DNA of 64,000 nt from an uncultured Bacilli bacterium. Lineage in GTDB: Bacteria; Bacillota_I; Bacilli_A; RF39; UBA660. Where the stretch lies: the NCBI GenBank assembly GCA_934098435.1, contig CAKOOV010000005.1, positions 1-64,000 of the forward strand. Reading direction: 5' to 3'. Below the pieces are notes generated by a model that did no database searches, was not told where the DNA came from, and saw only the letters and a program-made list of their open reading frames with translations. A program made the position numbers and the translations under genes. Position 1 is the stretch's first letter, and each line of letters begins with the position of its first letter. Shown here piece after piece: positions 44,329 to 52,717 of the stretch.

Positions 44329-44337
44329 TGATATAAT
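44329..44337 (+). promoter_or_regulatory. Extended -10 promoter of tgt
   Basis: TGATATAAT sits 28 bp before the chosen start. Confidence 0.55.
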
Positions 44338-44364
44338 AATATGAAGAAAAAGAGGAGGTATTGT

Positions 44365-45489
44365 ATGAAAGTTAAATATACTTTATTACATAATGATAAG
44401 AATACTAAAGCTAGATATGGTACTCTTGAGACTAATTATGGTAAGTTTGAAACTCCTATGTTTATGCCGGTTGGAACACAGGCTACTGTTAAAACTTTAG
44501 ATACGTCAGAACTTAAGGAAATTGGTTCTGCGGTAATTTTGTCTAATACTTATCATTTATGGCTTAGACCTGGCGCTGATATTGTTAAAAAGGCTGGAGG
44601 ATTACATAAGTTTATGAATTATGATGGGCCTATATTAACTGATAGTGGTGGTTTTCAAGTATTTAGTTTGGCTAAGAAGAAAGATATTAGTGAAGAAGGA
44701 GTTATTTTTAAGAGTCATTTGAATGGTGAAAAGCTATTTTTGACTCCGGAAAAAAGTATTGAGATTCAGAATAAACTTGATAGTGATATTGCTATGAGTT
44801 TTGATGAATGTCCTCCTTATCCTGTTAGTTATGAATATATGAAAAATAGTGTTGAGAGAACTCTTAGATGGGCTAAGAGGGGTAAAGATGTTTTTGATAA
44901 TCCTAATCAAAGTTTATTTGGTATTGTTCAAGGTGGGGAATTTGAAGATTTAAGAGAATGGTCTTGTAAAGAAACTGTTAAACTTGATTTTGATGGTTAT
45001 TCTATTGGTGGTACTTCAGTTGGTGAAGATAAGCCTACGATGTATAAGATGATTGAATATGGTATTAAGTATTTACCTGATAATAAACCTAGATATTTAA
45101 TGGGTGTAGGGGAACCTACTGATTTGTTTGAAGGAGTAGAAAGAGGCGTTGATATGTTTGATTGTGTTCTTCCTACTAGACTTGCTAGACATGGACATGC
45201 TTTTACTAAATATGGTAAGATTAATTTGAAAAATGCTAAATATAAAGAAGATTTTACACCAGTAGATAGTGATTGTGATTGTAAATGTTGTAAGAATTAT
45301 ACTAAGGCTTATATTAGACATTTATTAGTGGCTAATGAGACTTTAGGTCAAAGACTTTTATCTATTCATAATTTGAGATTTTTAATTAGAATAATGGAGA
45401 ATATTAGAGAGGCTATTAAAGAAGATAGATTTTTAGAATTAAAAGGGGAGTTTTATAAGTGTTATAAGGGTGATAATAATGAAAAATAA
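44365..45489 (+). CDS. tgt: tRNA-guanine transglycosylase
   Basis: It exchanges guanine 34 for a queuosine precursor in GUN-anticodon tRNAs. The catalytic and base-binding region DSGGFQVFSLA, the RYLMGVGEP segment, the nucleophile-containing FDCVLPTR and the zinc site CDCKCC...H are all visible. 374 residues from ATG 44365 behind AGAGGAGG; ATG 44341 would put the ribosome site inside the gene. queA, ruvB and yajC, common neighbours, are absent here. Confidence 0.96.
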   Translation: MKVKYTLLHNDKNTKARYGTLETNYGKFETPMFMPVGTQATVKTLDTSELKEIGSAVILSNTYHLWLRPGADIVKKAGGLHKFMNYDGPILTDSGGFQVFSLAKKKDISEEGVIFKSHLNGEKLFLTPEKSIEIQNKLDSDIAMSFDECPPYPVSYEYMKNSVERTLRWAKRGKDVFDNPNQSLFGIVQGGEFEDLREWSCKETVKLDFDGYSIGGTSVGEDKPTMYKMIEYGIKYLPDNKPRYLMGVGEPTDLFEGVERGVDMFDCVLPTRLARHGHAFTKYGKINLKNAKYKEDFTPVDSDCDCKCCKNYTKAYIRHLLVANETLGQRLLSIHNLRFLIRIMENIREAIKEDRFLELKGEFYKCYKGDNNEK

Positions 45490-46219
45490 TGAGTGTTTTG
45501 TTAAATTGATACCTATGAATAATATTGGTTTTCTTGATTTAAAAAAGCTTGCTAAGAATTGTTATGAAAATGGTAATTTATTTATTTCTAGTAAAGATTT
45601 TTCGGTATTTAATTTTTCTATTTATGATGGTATCAATGTATGTGCTATAGAGAAAGACGATAGATTATATGAAAAGATGACTAATAAAGAAATATCTTTA
45701 AATGGTATTGATAGTATTAAAGATGGCTTTATTGCTATTAAAAGTAGTTCTTTGGAGGTTAGTAATGATGATAAGGGTATTATTACTTTCTTTGATATGT
45801 GTAAAAATAGAAGAAATAAGATTGAATGTCAGGTTAAAGAATATGTTTTTGATGTTATGAGTAATGATTCTCTTATTATTAAGTATATGAATGATGTATT
45901 AGATGGGGATAAGAATGTTTCTTTTAGAAGAATATATATTTATAATAAGGAATTAAAGATATTTAAAAGTTATATTATGCCTTTAAAGAAAATTGATAAT
46001 ATAGATAAAACTATATATACTGATATTACTTTTGGTTATGAATTTGATAAGGATAATGAATATATATTTGTTTCTGATATGAATATTATACCTGATATTA
46101 GTGATTTTGATATTTTATCTGGTGTATATGATTTTATTAATGATAGGGATTGTGTTTGTAGAGAATTTGATGATGTTCTTGGTACTAAGAATAATAAGGT
46201 TAGAATATATAATAAGTAA
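45479..46219 (+). CDS. Unknown soluble protein downstream of tgt
   Basis: A 246-codon gene starting at ATG 45479, 11 bases inside the end of tgt, with AAGGGTGA upstream. Strand-rich segments alternate with acidic stretches, and there is no signal peptide or membrane helix. A Cys pair (CVCREF) lies near the C-terminus. No family recognised. Coupled to tgt by position only. Confidence 0.65.
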   Translation: MKNNECFVKLIPMNNIGFLDLKKLAKNCYENGNLFISSKDFSVFNFSIYDGINVCAIEKDDRLYEKMTNKEISLNGIDSIKDGFIAIKSSSLEVSNDDKGIITFFDMCKNRRNKIECQVKEYVFDVMSNDSLIIKYMNDVLDGDKNVSFRRIYIYNKELKIFKSYIMPLKKIDNIDKTIYTDITFGYEFDKDNEYIFVSDMNIIPDISDFDILSGVYDFINDRDCVCREFDDVLGTKNNKVRIYNK

Positions 46220-46258
46220 TATAAATATTTATTTTTGATGGATTTAGAGGTGGATATA

Positions 46259-47086
46259 GTGAAAAATAAGAAGATTAATGTTCAAAAAGCAATTAAAATG
46301 ACTTATAAGGAAAATAAGAGAAGTTCTTTGGTTATTTATTTGATTTTGAGATTTTTGGTTATTATATGTATGATATTACAAATATTAAGAGGGGATTTGA
46401 ATAATGCTTTATTATGTTTGTTGTCTCTTATATTATTATTTGCTCCTTTATTTATTCAAGATAAGTTTGAGATTACTTTGCCTAATGATTTAGAAATTGC
46501 TATTTATTTATTTATTTTTTCTGCTGAAATATTAGGGGAAATTGATAATTTTTTTGGTATTATTCCTTATTGGGATATTATATTACATACTATTAATGGT
46601 TTTTTAGCTACTGCGGTTGGTTTTTCTTTAGTTGATTTATTAAATAAAAATAGTAAGAATATGAATTTGTCACCATTTTATTTGTGTTTGGTTGCTTTTT
46701 GTTTTTCTATGACTATTGGTGTGTTATGGGAATTTTTTGAATATGGTTGTGATAAGTTTTTAAATGTTGATATGCAAAAGGATACGGTTATACAGAAGAT
46801 TTCTTCGGTTGCTTTGAATCCTGATGGTGAGAATAAGGCTGTTGTGATTGATGATATTGGTAAAACTATTATTTATAATAATAATGGTGATGTGCTTCAG
46901 ATAATTGATAATGGTTATTTGGATATTGGTTTAAATGATACGATTGAAGATTTATTTGTTAATTTTATTGGTGCTATTGTATTTAGTTGTTTTGCTTTTT
47001 TTGATTTGAAACATAATAGAAGTAATTCTTTTATTAATAGATTTGTTCCTACTAAGGGTAATAATAAGCTTATTAAATCTATTTAA
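46259..47086 (+). CDS. Polytopic membrane protein, possibly YjdF/DUF2238-like
   Basis: About six to seven membrane helices. The motifs HTINGFLATAVGF and GVLWEFFEYGCDKF resemble the His- and Trp-Glu-containing helices of the YjdF group, whose function is unknown. A soluble loop (about residues 180-235) lies before the last helix. The start is GTG 46259 with AGAGGTGG five bases upstream; ATG 46238 is in frame but has no site. Confidence 0.65.
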   Translation: MKNKKINVQKAIKMTYKENKRSSLVIYLILRFLVIICMILQILRGDLNNALLCLLSLILLFAPLFIQDKFEITLPNDLEIAIYLFIFSAEILGEIDNFFGIIPYWDIILHTINGFLATAVGFSLVDLLNKNSKNMNLSPFYLCLVAFCFSMTIGVLWEFFEYGCDKFLNVDMQKDTVIQKISSVALNPDGENKAVVIDDIGKTIIYNNNGDVLQIIDNGYLDIGLNDTIEDLFVNFIGAIVFSCFAFFDLKHNRSNSFINRFVPTKGNNKLIKSI

Positions 47087-47152
47087 TTTGTTATTATGAT
47101 AGACTTTTTTATATAAATTTGATACAATTATTATTGTAAGGAAAGTGATGGT

Positions 47153-47437
47153 ATGTATTGTATTAATTGTGGTAATAAATTAGATAAGCGGGCTATGTAT
47201 TGTCCTAAATGTGGTGTTTATACTGATAATTATATTAAAAGTATGAGGGATAAGCCTAGTTTTATATTGGAATTTTTTTCTTTCTTTTTTCCTTTATTTG
47301 GGTTTATTGTATATTGGTTTTCGAATAATAGTAAACCTAATAGAGCTGATTTATGTCTTAGATATGCAGTGTTTGGAATTTTTATGAATATTCTTATAGG
47401 TATAATTAATTTTATTGGAACTACTATTAATGGCTGA
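47153..47437 (+). CDS. Zinc-ribbon membrane protein
   Basis: An N-terminal zinc ribbon (CINCGNKLDKRAMYCPKCG, residues 3-21) is joined to two membrane helices (about 36-54 and 70-90). Such small proteins are widespread in Firmicutes without a fixed role. Ribosome site AAGGAAAG. Confidence 0.8.
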   Translation: MYCINCGNKLDKRAMYCPKCGVYTDNYIKSMRDKPSFILEFFSFFFPLFGFIVYWFSNNSKPNRADLCLRYAVFGIFMNILIGIINFIGTTING

Positions 47438-47495
47438 AGTATTGTATTTTTATTGAATTTATGTTAGAATATTAGTTGTAAAAAAAGGAGATTTT

Positions 47496-48038
47496 ATGGA
47501 AGATATTATTTTGAATACTGAAGAGAAGATGATGTTATCGATTGAGGCATTAGAAAATAGATTTTTAAATGTTAGAGCGGGTAGAGCTAATCCTAGTATG
47601 CTTGATGGGGTTATGGTAGAGTATTATGGTACTCCTACTCCTATTAAGAGTTTAGCAAATATTTCTGTACCGGAGGCTAGGCAATTATCTATTAAACCTT
47701 TTGATAGATCTTGTTTGGGTGCTATTGAAAAGGCTATTTTTGAGGCTAATTTAGGTGTTACTCCTAATAATAATGGAGAGGTTATATTTATTGTTATTCC
47801 TCCTCTTACTGAGGATAGAAGACGTGAACTTGTTAAACAGGTTAAACAAATTGCTGAAGAGGGTAAGATTGCTCTTAGAAATATTAGGCAGGATGCTAAT
47901 AAGGCACTTGAAAACTTAGAATTACCTGAAGATGAGGAAAAAAGGGGTAATGAAAAGGTACAAGAGTTGATTAATGAATATAATAAAATTATTGATGAGA
48001 AATTAAAGGAAAAAGAAAAAGATTTGATGACTATATAG
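47496..48038 (+). CDS. frr: Ribosome recycling factor
   Basis: It splits post-termination ribosomes with EF-G. The NVRAGRANPSMLDG, SVPEARQLSIKPFD and PPLTEDRRRELVKQ segments are diagnostic. 180 residues, normal. Ribosome site AAAAGGAG. The usual neighbours pyrH and tsf are not here. Confidence 0.98.
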   Translation: MEDIILNTEEKMMLSIEALENRFLNVRAGRANPSMLDGVMVEYYGTPTPIKSLANISVPEARQLSIKPFDRSCLGAIEKAIFEANLGVTPNNNGEVIFIVIPPLTEDRRRELVKQVKQIAEEGKIALRNIRQDANKALENLELPEDEEKRGNEKVQELINEYNKIIDEKLKEKEKDLMTI

Positions 48039-48057
48039 TTATGTGGGGTGTTTGGTT

Positions 48058-48723
48058 ATGAAGAAGGTTTTTATTCCTTCGATGGATGATTTATATAAAA
48101 TGCAAGATATGCATATAAATATATTACCATATTTATATGCTAAGGCTATTGAAAGATTATGTATTGAATATAATAATTATCCTAAGATGGGAAGTATATT
48201 AAGAAATGAATATAAATATTTACGTGAGGATCCGGTTATTGCTAAGGCTATATGTATGATGTATCCTAGTGAGATTATGTATTCTGATATTGTTAAATAT
48301 GATACTGGTTTAGCTATGAAATTAATTAGTGAACCTAAGAATAATGATATTTATAGATTGGATAATATTTCTTACTTTGGTAATAATTTGGATAGTAATT
48401 TATTAATTCAAAAAGAAGTTATAAGAATATTGTATAATGAAATTTATAATAATCCTAAGTATCGTTTTGAGTATAAGGATAGTAATATTTTAGATGATAT
48501 TTTTATGGGAAGATTTAATACGACATTATTTTTAGATGATATTACTAAAGAGCAGCTTGGTTATATTGAACCATATTATGGGTTGGATAGTGATATGTTA
48601 TCTAATATGATGGAACGTTATGTGAATAGATATGGTATTGATTATATGTCTAATAATAAGGATATATTAACTAATCAAACTACAGAAGTTAAAAGATTAT
48701 TTAGATGTATTGATAGAAAATAA
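48058..48723 (+). CDS. Unknown protein between frr and the Phe T-box
   Basis: A 221-codon gene starting at ATG 48058 (site GTGGGGTG). It is soluble and helical, with many Tyr, Asn and Asp residues; segments MKKVFIPSMDDLYK and RNEYKYLREDPVIAKAICM stand out. No family recognised. No terminator is seen before the T-box. Confidence 0.65.
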   Translation: MKKVFIPSMDDLYKMQDMHINILPYLYAKAIERLCIEYNNYPKMGSILRNEYKYLREDPVIAKAICMMYPSEIMYSDIVKYDTGLAMKLISEPKNNDIYRLDNISYFGNNLDSNLLIQKEVIRILYNEIYNNPKYRFEYKDSNILDDIFMGRFNTTLFLDDITKEQLGYIEPYYGLDSDMLSNMMERYVNRYGIDYMSNNKDILTNQTTEVKRLFRCIDRK

Positions 48724-48729
48724 GACGAT

Positions 48730-48926
48730 GATAAGGAAATAGTAATATTAAAGATGCTTTATAGAGAGTTAAGAATGGTGGAAGCTTGACATGATATTTA
48801 ATATGAATTCACCCTTTAGTTTTAACCGTTTATCTGGTTATAGATTTGAGTGTATAACAATTGTTATAAAGAAAGGTGGTACCACGGATATTATTCGTCC
48901 TTTTATGGTACTATCTTTTTATTTTT
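48730..48926 (+). promoter_or_regulatory. T-box riboswitch, tRNA-Phe specific
   Basis: A leader that senses uncharged tRNA-Phe and controls the following genes. Visible parts are the AGAGAGTTA segment near 48761, the specifier context GAATTCACC with codon TTC (Phe) at 48808-48810, and the T-box core AAAGGTGGTACCACGG (48872-48887) with TGGT for pairing to the tRNA acceptor end. The terminator stem has outer arms GTACCA (48879-48884) and TGGTAC (48906-48911), followed by a T-rich run to 48926. pheS and pheT downstream confirm the amino-acid assignment. Confidence 0.93.
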
Positions 48927-48935
48927 AGGAGGAAT

Positions 48936-49223
48936 ATGGGATATAATATTGATTATTTACTTAGATATGTATCTATGGATACATATAATAAAATTATAAA
49001 TAATAATAATGATTATGTATTGGGATTACTTAGTGATAATTATATTGATGTTAATCTTAATATTAAATATTTAATTAAATATGGGGTATCTAATATAGAT
49101 AAGATTGTTTATAATAATATTAATGATTTTATTGTTAGTCATAGTGAATTTATTAATGTTATTAAGAATTATGAGAAGAGTTTATCTAAAGATGAAATTA
49201 TAATGTTATATGAAAATAAATAG
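48936..49223 (+). CDS. Small unknown protein under Phe T-box control
   Basis: A 95-codon gene (ATG 48936, site AGGAGG) lying between the T-box terminator and pheS. The product begins MGYNIDYLLRYVSMD and is helical, soluble and free of Cys. The pheS site AGGAGG follows just after its stop, so the two are co-transcribed. No family recognised. An in-frame GTG at 48876 lies inside the T-box and was rejected as the start. Confidence 0.65.
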   Translation: MGYNIDYLLRYVSMDTYNKIINNNNDYVLGLLSDNYIDVNLNIKYLIKYGVSNIDKIVYNNINDFIVSHSEFINVIKNYEKSLSKDEIIMLYENK

Positions 49224-49229
49224 GAGGAT

Positions 49230-50270
49230 ATGATGAATAAGATTGATGATGTTAAAAAATTAATTGAAGAGAAGTTAATTGGTATTAATAGTATGGAAGA
49301 ATTAAATGCTATTAAGAGTGAGTTTTTGGGTAAGAAGGGATTTATTACTGAACTTCAGGGTTTGATTAAAGAAGTAGAAAATGATAAGAAAAAGGAATTT
49401 GGTATGAAATTAAATGAGGTTAAGTCTTTGTTTAATTCTAAGTATGAAGAAATTAAAAGTAAAATAGAAGAGGATATTATTAATAAAAGATTGGAAGAAG
49501 AGGCTATTGATGTTACTCTTCCTAGTGATGGTATTTGTACTGGTTCTTTACATCCTTTTAATAGAATTATTGAAGAAGTAGAGGATTTGTTTGTTTCTAT
49601 GGGATATGATGTAGTTGATGGTCCTGAGCTTGAGACTGATGAGTATTGTTTTAAGAGGCTTAATGTTCCGGAGGGACATCCCGCTAGGGATATGCAAGAT
49701 ACTTTTTATATTACTAATGAGTATTTACTTAGAACACAGACTAGTTCTAGTCAGGCTCATACTATGGAAGATAGTATTTCTAAAGAACCTATTAGAATGA
49801 TATGTCCTGGTAAGGTATATAGAAGGGATGATGATGCTACGCATTCTCATCAATTTGGACAGGTTGAAGGGCTTGTAGTTGATAAGGATATTTCTCTTGC
49901 TGATCTTAAGGGAACACTTGAAATATTTGCTAAGAAATTAATAGGAGAGAATACTAAAGTAAGATTTAGACCTAGTTATTTTCCTTTTACTGAGCCTAGT
50001 GTTGAGGTTGATTTATCATGCTTTAAATGTGGTGGTAAGGGATGTAATTTATGTAAGGGTACTGGCTTTATTGAGGTATTAGGAGCTGGTATGGTTCATC
50101 CTGATGTACTTAGAATGGGTGGTTATGATCCTAAGGTATATACTGGGTTTGCTTTTGGCACTGGTCTTGATAGGCTTGCCATGTTTAAATATAATATTCC
50201 TGATATTAGGTATTTATATACTAATGATATTAGAATGCTTAAACAATTTGATAGAAAGGATGAGGAATAA
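49230..50270 (+). CDS. pheS: Phenylalanyl-tRNA synthetase alpha subunit
   Basis: The catalytic subunit of the heterotetramer. An N-terminal coiled coil (about 1-80) precedes the class II core with motif 2 region PIRMICPGKVYRRDD and the FTEPSVEVD, GCGMVHP-like GAGMVHPDVL and GFAFGTGLDRLAM motif 3 segments. A CxxC...CxxC-type insert (CFKCGGKGCNLCKGTG) is also present. 346 residues. Start ATG 49230 or 49233. Confidence 0.97.
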   Translation: MMNKIDDVKKLIEEKLIGINSMEELNAIKSEFLGKKGFITELQGLIKEVENDKKKEFGMKLNEVKSLFNSKYEEIKSKIEEDIINKRLEEEAIDVTLPSDGICTGSLHPFNRIIEEVEDLFVSMGYDVVDGPELETDEYCFKRLNVPEGHPARDMQDTFYITNEYLLRTQTSSSQAHTMEDSISKEPIRMICPGKVYRRDDDATHSHQFGQVEGLVVDKDISLADLKGTLEIFAKKLIGENTKVRFRPSYFPFTEPSVEVDLSCFKCGGKGCNLCKGTGFIEVLGAGMVHPDVLRMGGYDPKVYTGFAFGTGLDRLAMFKYNIPDIRYLYTNDIRMLKQFDRKDEE

Positions 50271-52645
50271 TGTTATTAAGTAGAAAGTTTGTAAGTGATT
50301 ATATTGATTTACCTAAAGATGAGAATATTCATGATATTGCTGAAAAGATGACTAGTATAGGTAATGAATATGATTATGAAGGTAAGTTAATACCTTGTAG
50401 TGGTTTGGTTATTGGTAAGATTATTGAATGTGAGATGCATCCTGATTCTACTAAATTACATATATGTAAGGTTGATGTTGGTAATAAGGTACTTCAGATT
50501 GTATGTGGGGCTCCTAATGCTAGATGTGGTATTAAGGTAATAGTAGCAATGGATGGGGCAACTCTTCCTGATAAAACTATTAGGAAATCTCTTTTAGCGG
50601 GATATGAGAGTAATGGTATGTTATGTTCTTTAGGAGAACTTGGACTTGATCATAAATACTTAAAGCAAAGTGATTTGGATGGTATTTGTGAGCTTGATAA
50701 TGATGCTCCTATTGGGGAGGATCCTATTAAGTATTTGAAACTTGATGATGAAGTTATTGATTTTGAACTTACTTCTAATAGGGGTGATTTACTTAGTATA
50801 TTAGGTATGGCATATGAACTTGGTGCTATATATAATACTAAAGTTAAAGATATTGATTTATCTTACAAAGAGAATAATAATAATATTAAAGATTTATTAT
50901 CTTTGAATGTTAAAACTAATGAATGTTCTTTATTCTTAGTTAAAAAGGCTATTAATGTTACTATTGGTGAGAGTCCTGATTTTATTAAGAATAGGCTTAT
51001 TGCTTCTGGTATTAGACCTATTAATAATGTTGTAGATATTTCTAATTATGTAATGCTTGAAACTGGACAACCGCTTCATTTTTATGATGCTGATAGACTT
51101 GGTAGTTCTATTGGGGTAAGAATGGCAAATGATGGTGAAGATATAACTACTTTAGATGGTGAAAAGAGAGTTCTTACTAATAGTGATATGGTTATTGTTA
51201 ATGATATGGATACTCCTATTGGATTAGCGGGAGTTATGGGTGGTTTATCTACTGAGGTTGAAAATGATACTAAGAATATAGTAATAGAGAGTGCTATATT
51301 TAATCCGACATTAATTAGAAAGACTTCGAAGAAGATACTTAGAAGTGAAGCTTCTAATAGATTTGAAAAGGGTCTTGATCCTAATAGAACTTATATGGCT
51401 ATTGAAAGAAGTATGCATTTACTTGAGAAATATGCTGGTGCTACTATTATTGGGGGATTATTAGAATATAAGGATATAGATATTAATGATAAGGAAATAA
51501 CTATTACTTATGATAAGATTAATAAAGTACTTGGTACTGATTTGGATAAAGAGACAATACTTGATACTTTAGATAGATTAGAATTTACTTATATAACTAA
51601 TAAAGAAGAAGTAACTATTAGAGTTCCTTCGAGAAGAATTGATGTTAATATTGAAGAAGATATTATTGAAGAAGTTGGAAGGATATATGGTATTGATAAT
51701 ATTCAAGGTAGAAAGATGAATCTTTCGGTAAGAAGTGGTCATGTAGATAAAACTAATAGAAGTATTAGACATTTGCTTTGTGATTTAGGTCTTAATGAGA
51801 CTCTTACTTATACTCTTATTAAAGAAGATGATGTATATAAATATACTACTGATAGTTTTGATATGGTTAAGATATTGGATCCTATGACTTTAGATAGATG
51901 TACTTTAAGATATAGTCTTATTCCTTCACTTTTATCTGTATATGATTATAATATTAAAAGGGGTATTACTGATATTAATTTATTTGAAATAGGTAAGGGC
52001 TTTTATAATAAGAATAATATATATGGGGAAGAAGAGAGATTATCTATTCTTATGAGTGGTAATTATTATCATACTTTGGGTAATATTAGGAAAGCGGATT
52101 TTTATGTTATTAAGGGAATAGTAGAAAGATTACTTAATTATTTGGGTTATAATGGTAGATATTATTTTAAAGTAATGGATCTTCCTAGTGAATTACATCC
52201 TGGTGTTAGTGCTTCTATATATATTGATAATAAAAAAATAGGAATTATTGGTAAGATACATCCTAATGTGACTAAAGATAATATTTTTGTTAGTGAGATT
52301 AATTTATCATTACTTAAGAGTATTAGAACTTCTAAAATGAAATATAAAGAGATTAGTAAATATCCTTCTATATCTAAAGATGTTGCTTTCTTACTTAGAG
52401 ATGATATTACTTCAGAAGAAGTAATTAAGGCTATTAAGAAAGCTGGAGGTAGATTACTTACTAAGATAGAGGTATTTGATTTATATAAAGGTATAGGTAC
52501 TCCTGAAAATATGAAATCTTTAGCATTTAAGTTATATTTTGAAGATCCTAATAAGACTTTGACTTTAGATGAGGTTATGCCTATATTTGAAAAGATTATT
52601 ACTGAGATTGAAAAGAAATATAATGCTAGTGTAAGAAGTAGTTAA
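50270..52645 (+). CDS. pheT: Phenylalanyl-tRNA synthetase beta subunit
   Basis: The start overlaps the pheS stop by one base. Domains in order: tRNA-binding EMAP-like domain (about 40-150, VDVGNKVLQIVCGAPN), B3/B4 editing domain (about 210-380), B5 domain (about 400-470) and the C-terminal anticodon-binding FDX-ACB domain (about 700-790, KYPSISKDVAFLL). 791 residues, normal length. Confidence 0.97.
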   Translation: MLLSRKFVSDYIDLPKDENIHDIAEKMTSIGNEYDYEGKLIPCSGLVIGKIIECEMHPDSTKLHICKVDVGNKVLQIVCGAPNARCGIKVIVAMDGATLPDKTIRKSLLAGYESNGMLCSLGELGLDHKYLKQSDLDGICELDNDAPIGEDPIKYLKLDDEVIDFELTSNRGDLLSILGMAYELGAIYNTKVKDIDLSYKENNNNIKDLLSLNVKTNECSLFLVKKAINVTIGESPDFIKNRLIASGIRPINNVVDISNYVMLETGQPLHFYDADRLGSSIGVRMANDGEDITTLDGEKRVLTNSDMVIVNDMDTPIGLAGVMGGLSTEVENDTKNIVIESAIFNPTLIRKTSKKILRSEASNRFEKGLDPNRTYMAIERSMHLLEKYAGATIIGGLLEYKDIDINDKEITITYDKINKVLGTDLDKETILDTLDRLEFTYITNKEEVTIRVPSRRIDVNIEEDIIEEVGRIYGIDNIQGRKMNLSVRSGHVDKTNRSIRHLLCDLGLNETLTYTLIKEDDVYKYTTDSFDMVKILDPMTLDRCTLRYSLIPSLLSVYDYNIKRGITDINLFEIGKGFYNKNNIYGEEERLSILMSGNYYHTLGNIRKADFYVIKGIVERLLNYLGYNGRYYFKVMDLPSELHPGVSASIYIDNKKIGIIGKIHPNVTKDNIFVSEINLSLLKSIRTSKMKYKEISKYPSISKDVAFLLRDDITSEEVIKAIKKAGGRLLTKIEVFDLYKGIGTPENMKSLAFKLYFEDPNKTLTLDEVMPIFEKIITEIEKKYNASVRSS

Positions 52646-52659
52646 GTCTGCTTCTTTTT
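52634..52659 (+). terminator. Terminator of pheT
   Basis: Stem AGAAGTAG (52634-52641) with CTGCTTCT (52648-52655), one G-T pair, then T-run. It overlaps the stop codon. Confidence 0.75.
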
Positions 52660-52660
52660 A

Positions 52661-52689
52661 TTGACACAGATAGTTATTAATGATAAAAT
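52661..52689 (+). promoter_or_regulatory. Promoter of the variable surface protein gene
   Basis: TTGACA (52661-52666), 17-bp spacer, TAAAAT (52684-52689) preceded by TGA (extended -10). Confidence 0.8.
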
Positions 52690-52717
52690 TATAATGTAAT
52701 ATAAAGTAGGTGACATT

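Noticed and set aside
48876..48935. N-terminal extension of the small gene before pheS (GTG start)
   Set aside because: It lies inside the T-box core and terminator, which are non-coding; ATG 48936 has an AGGAGG site.
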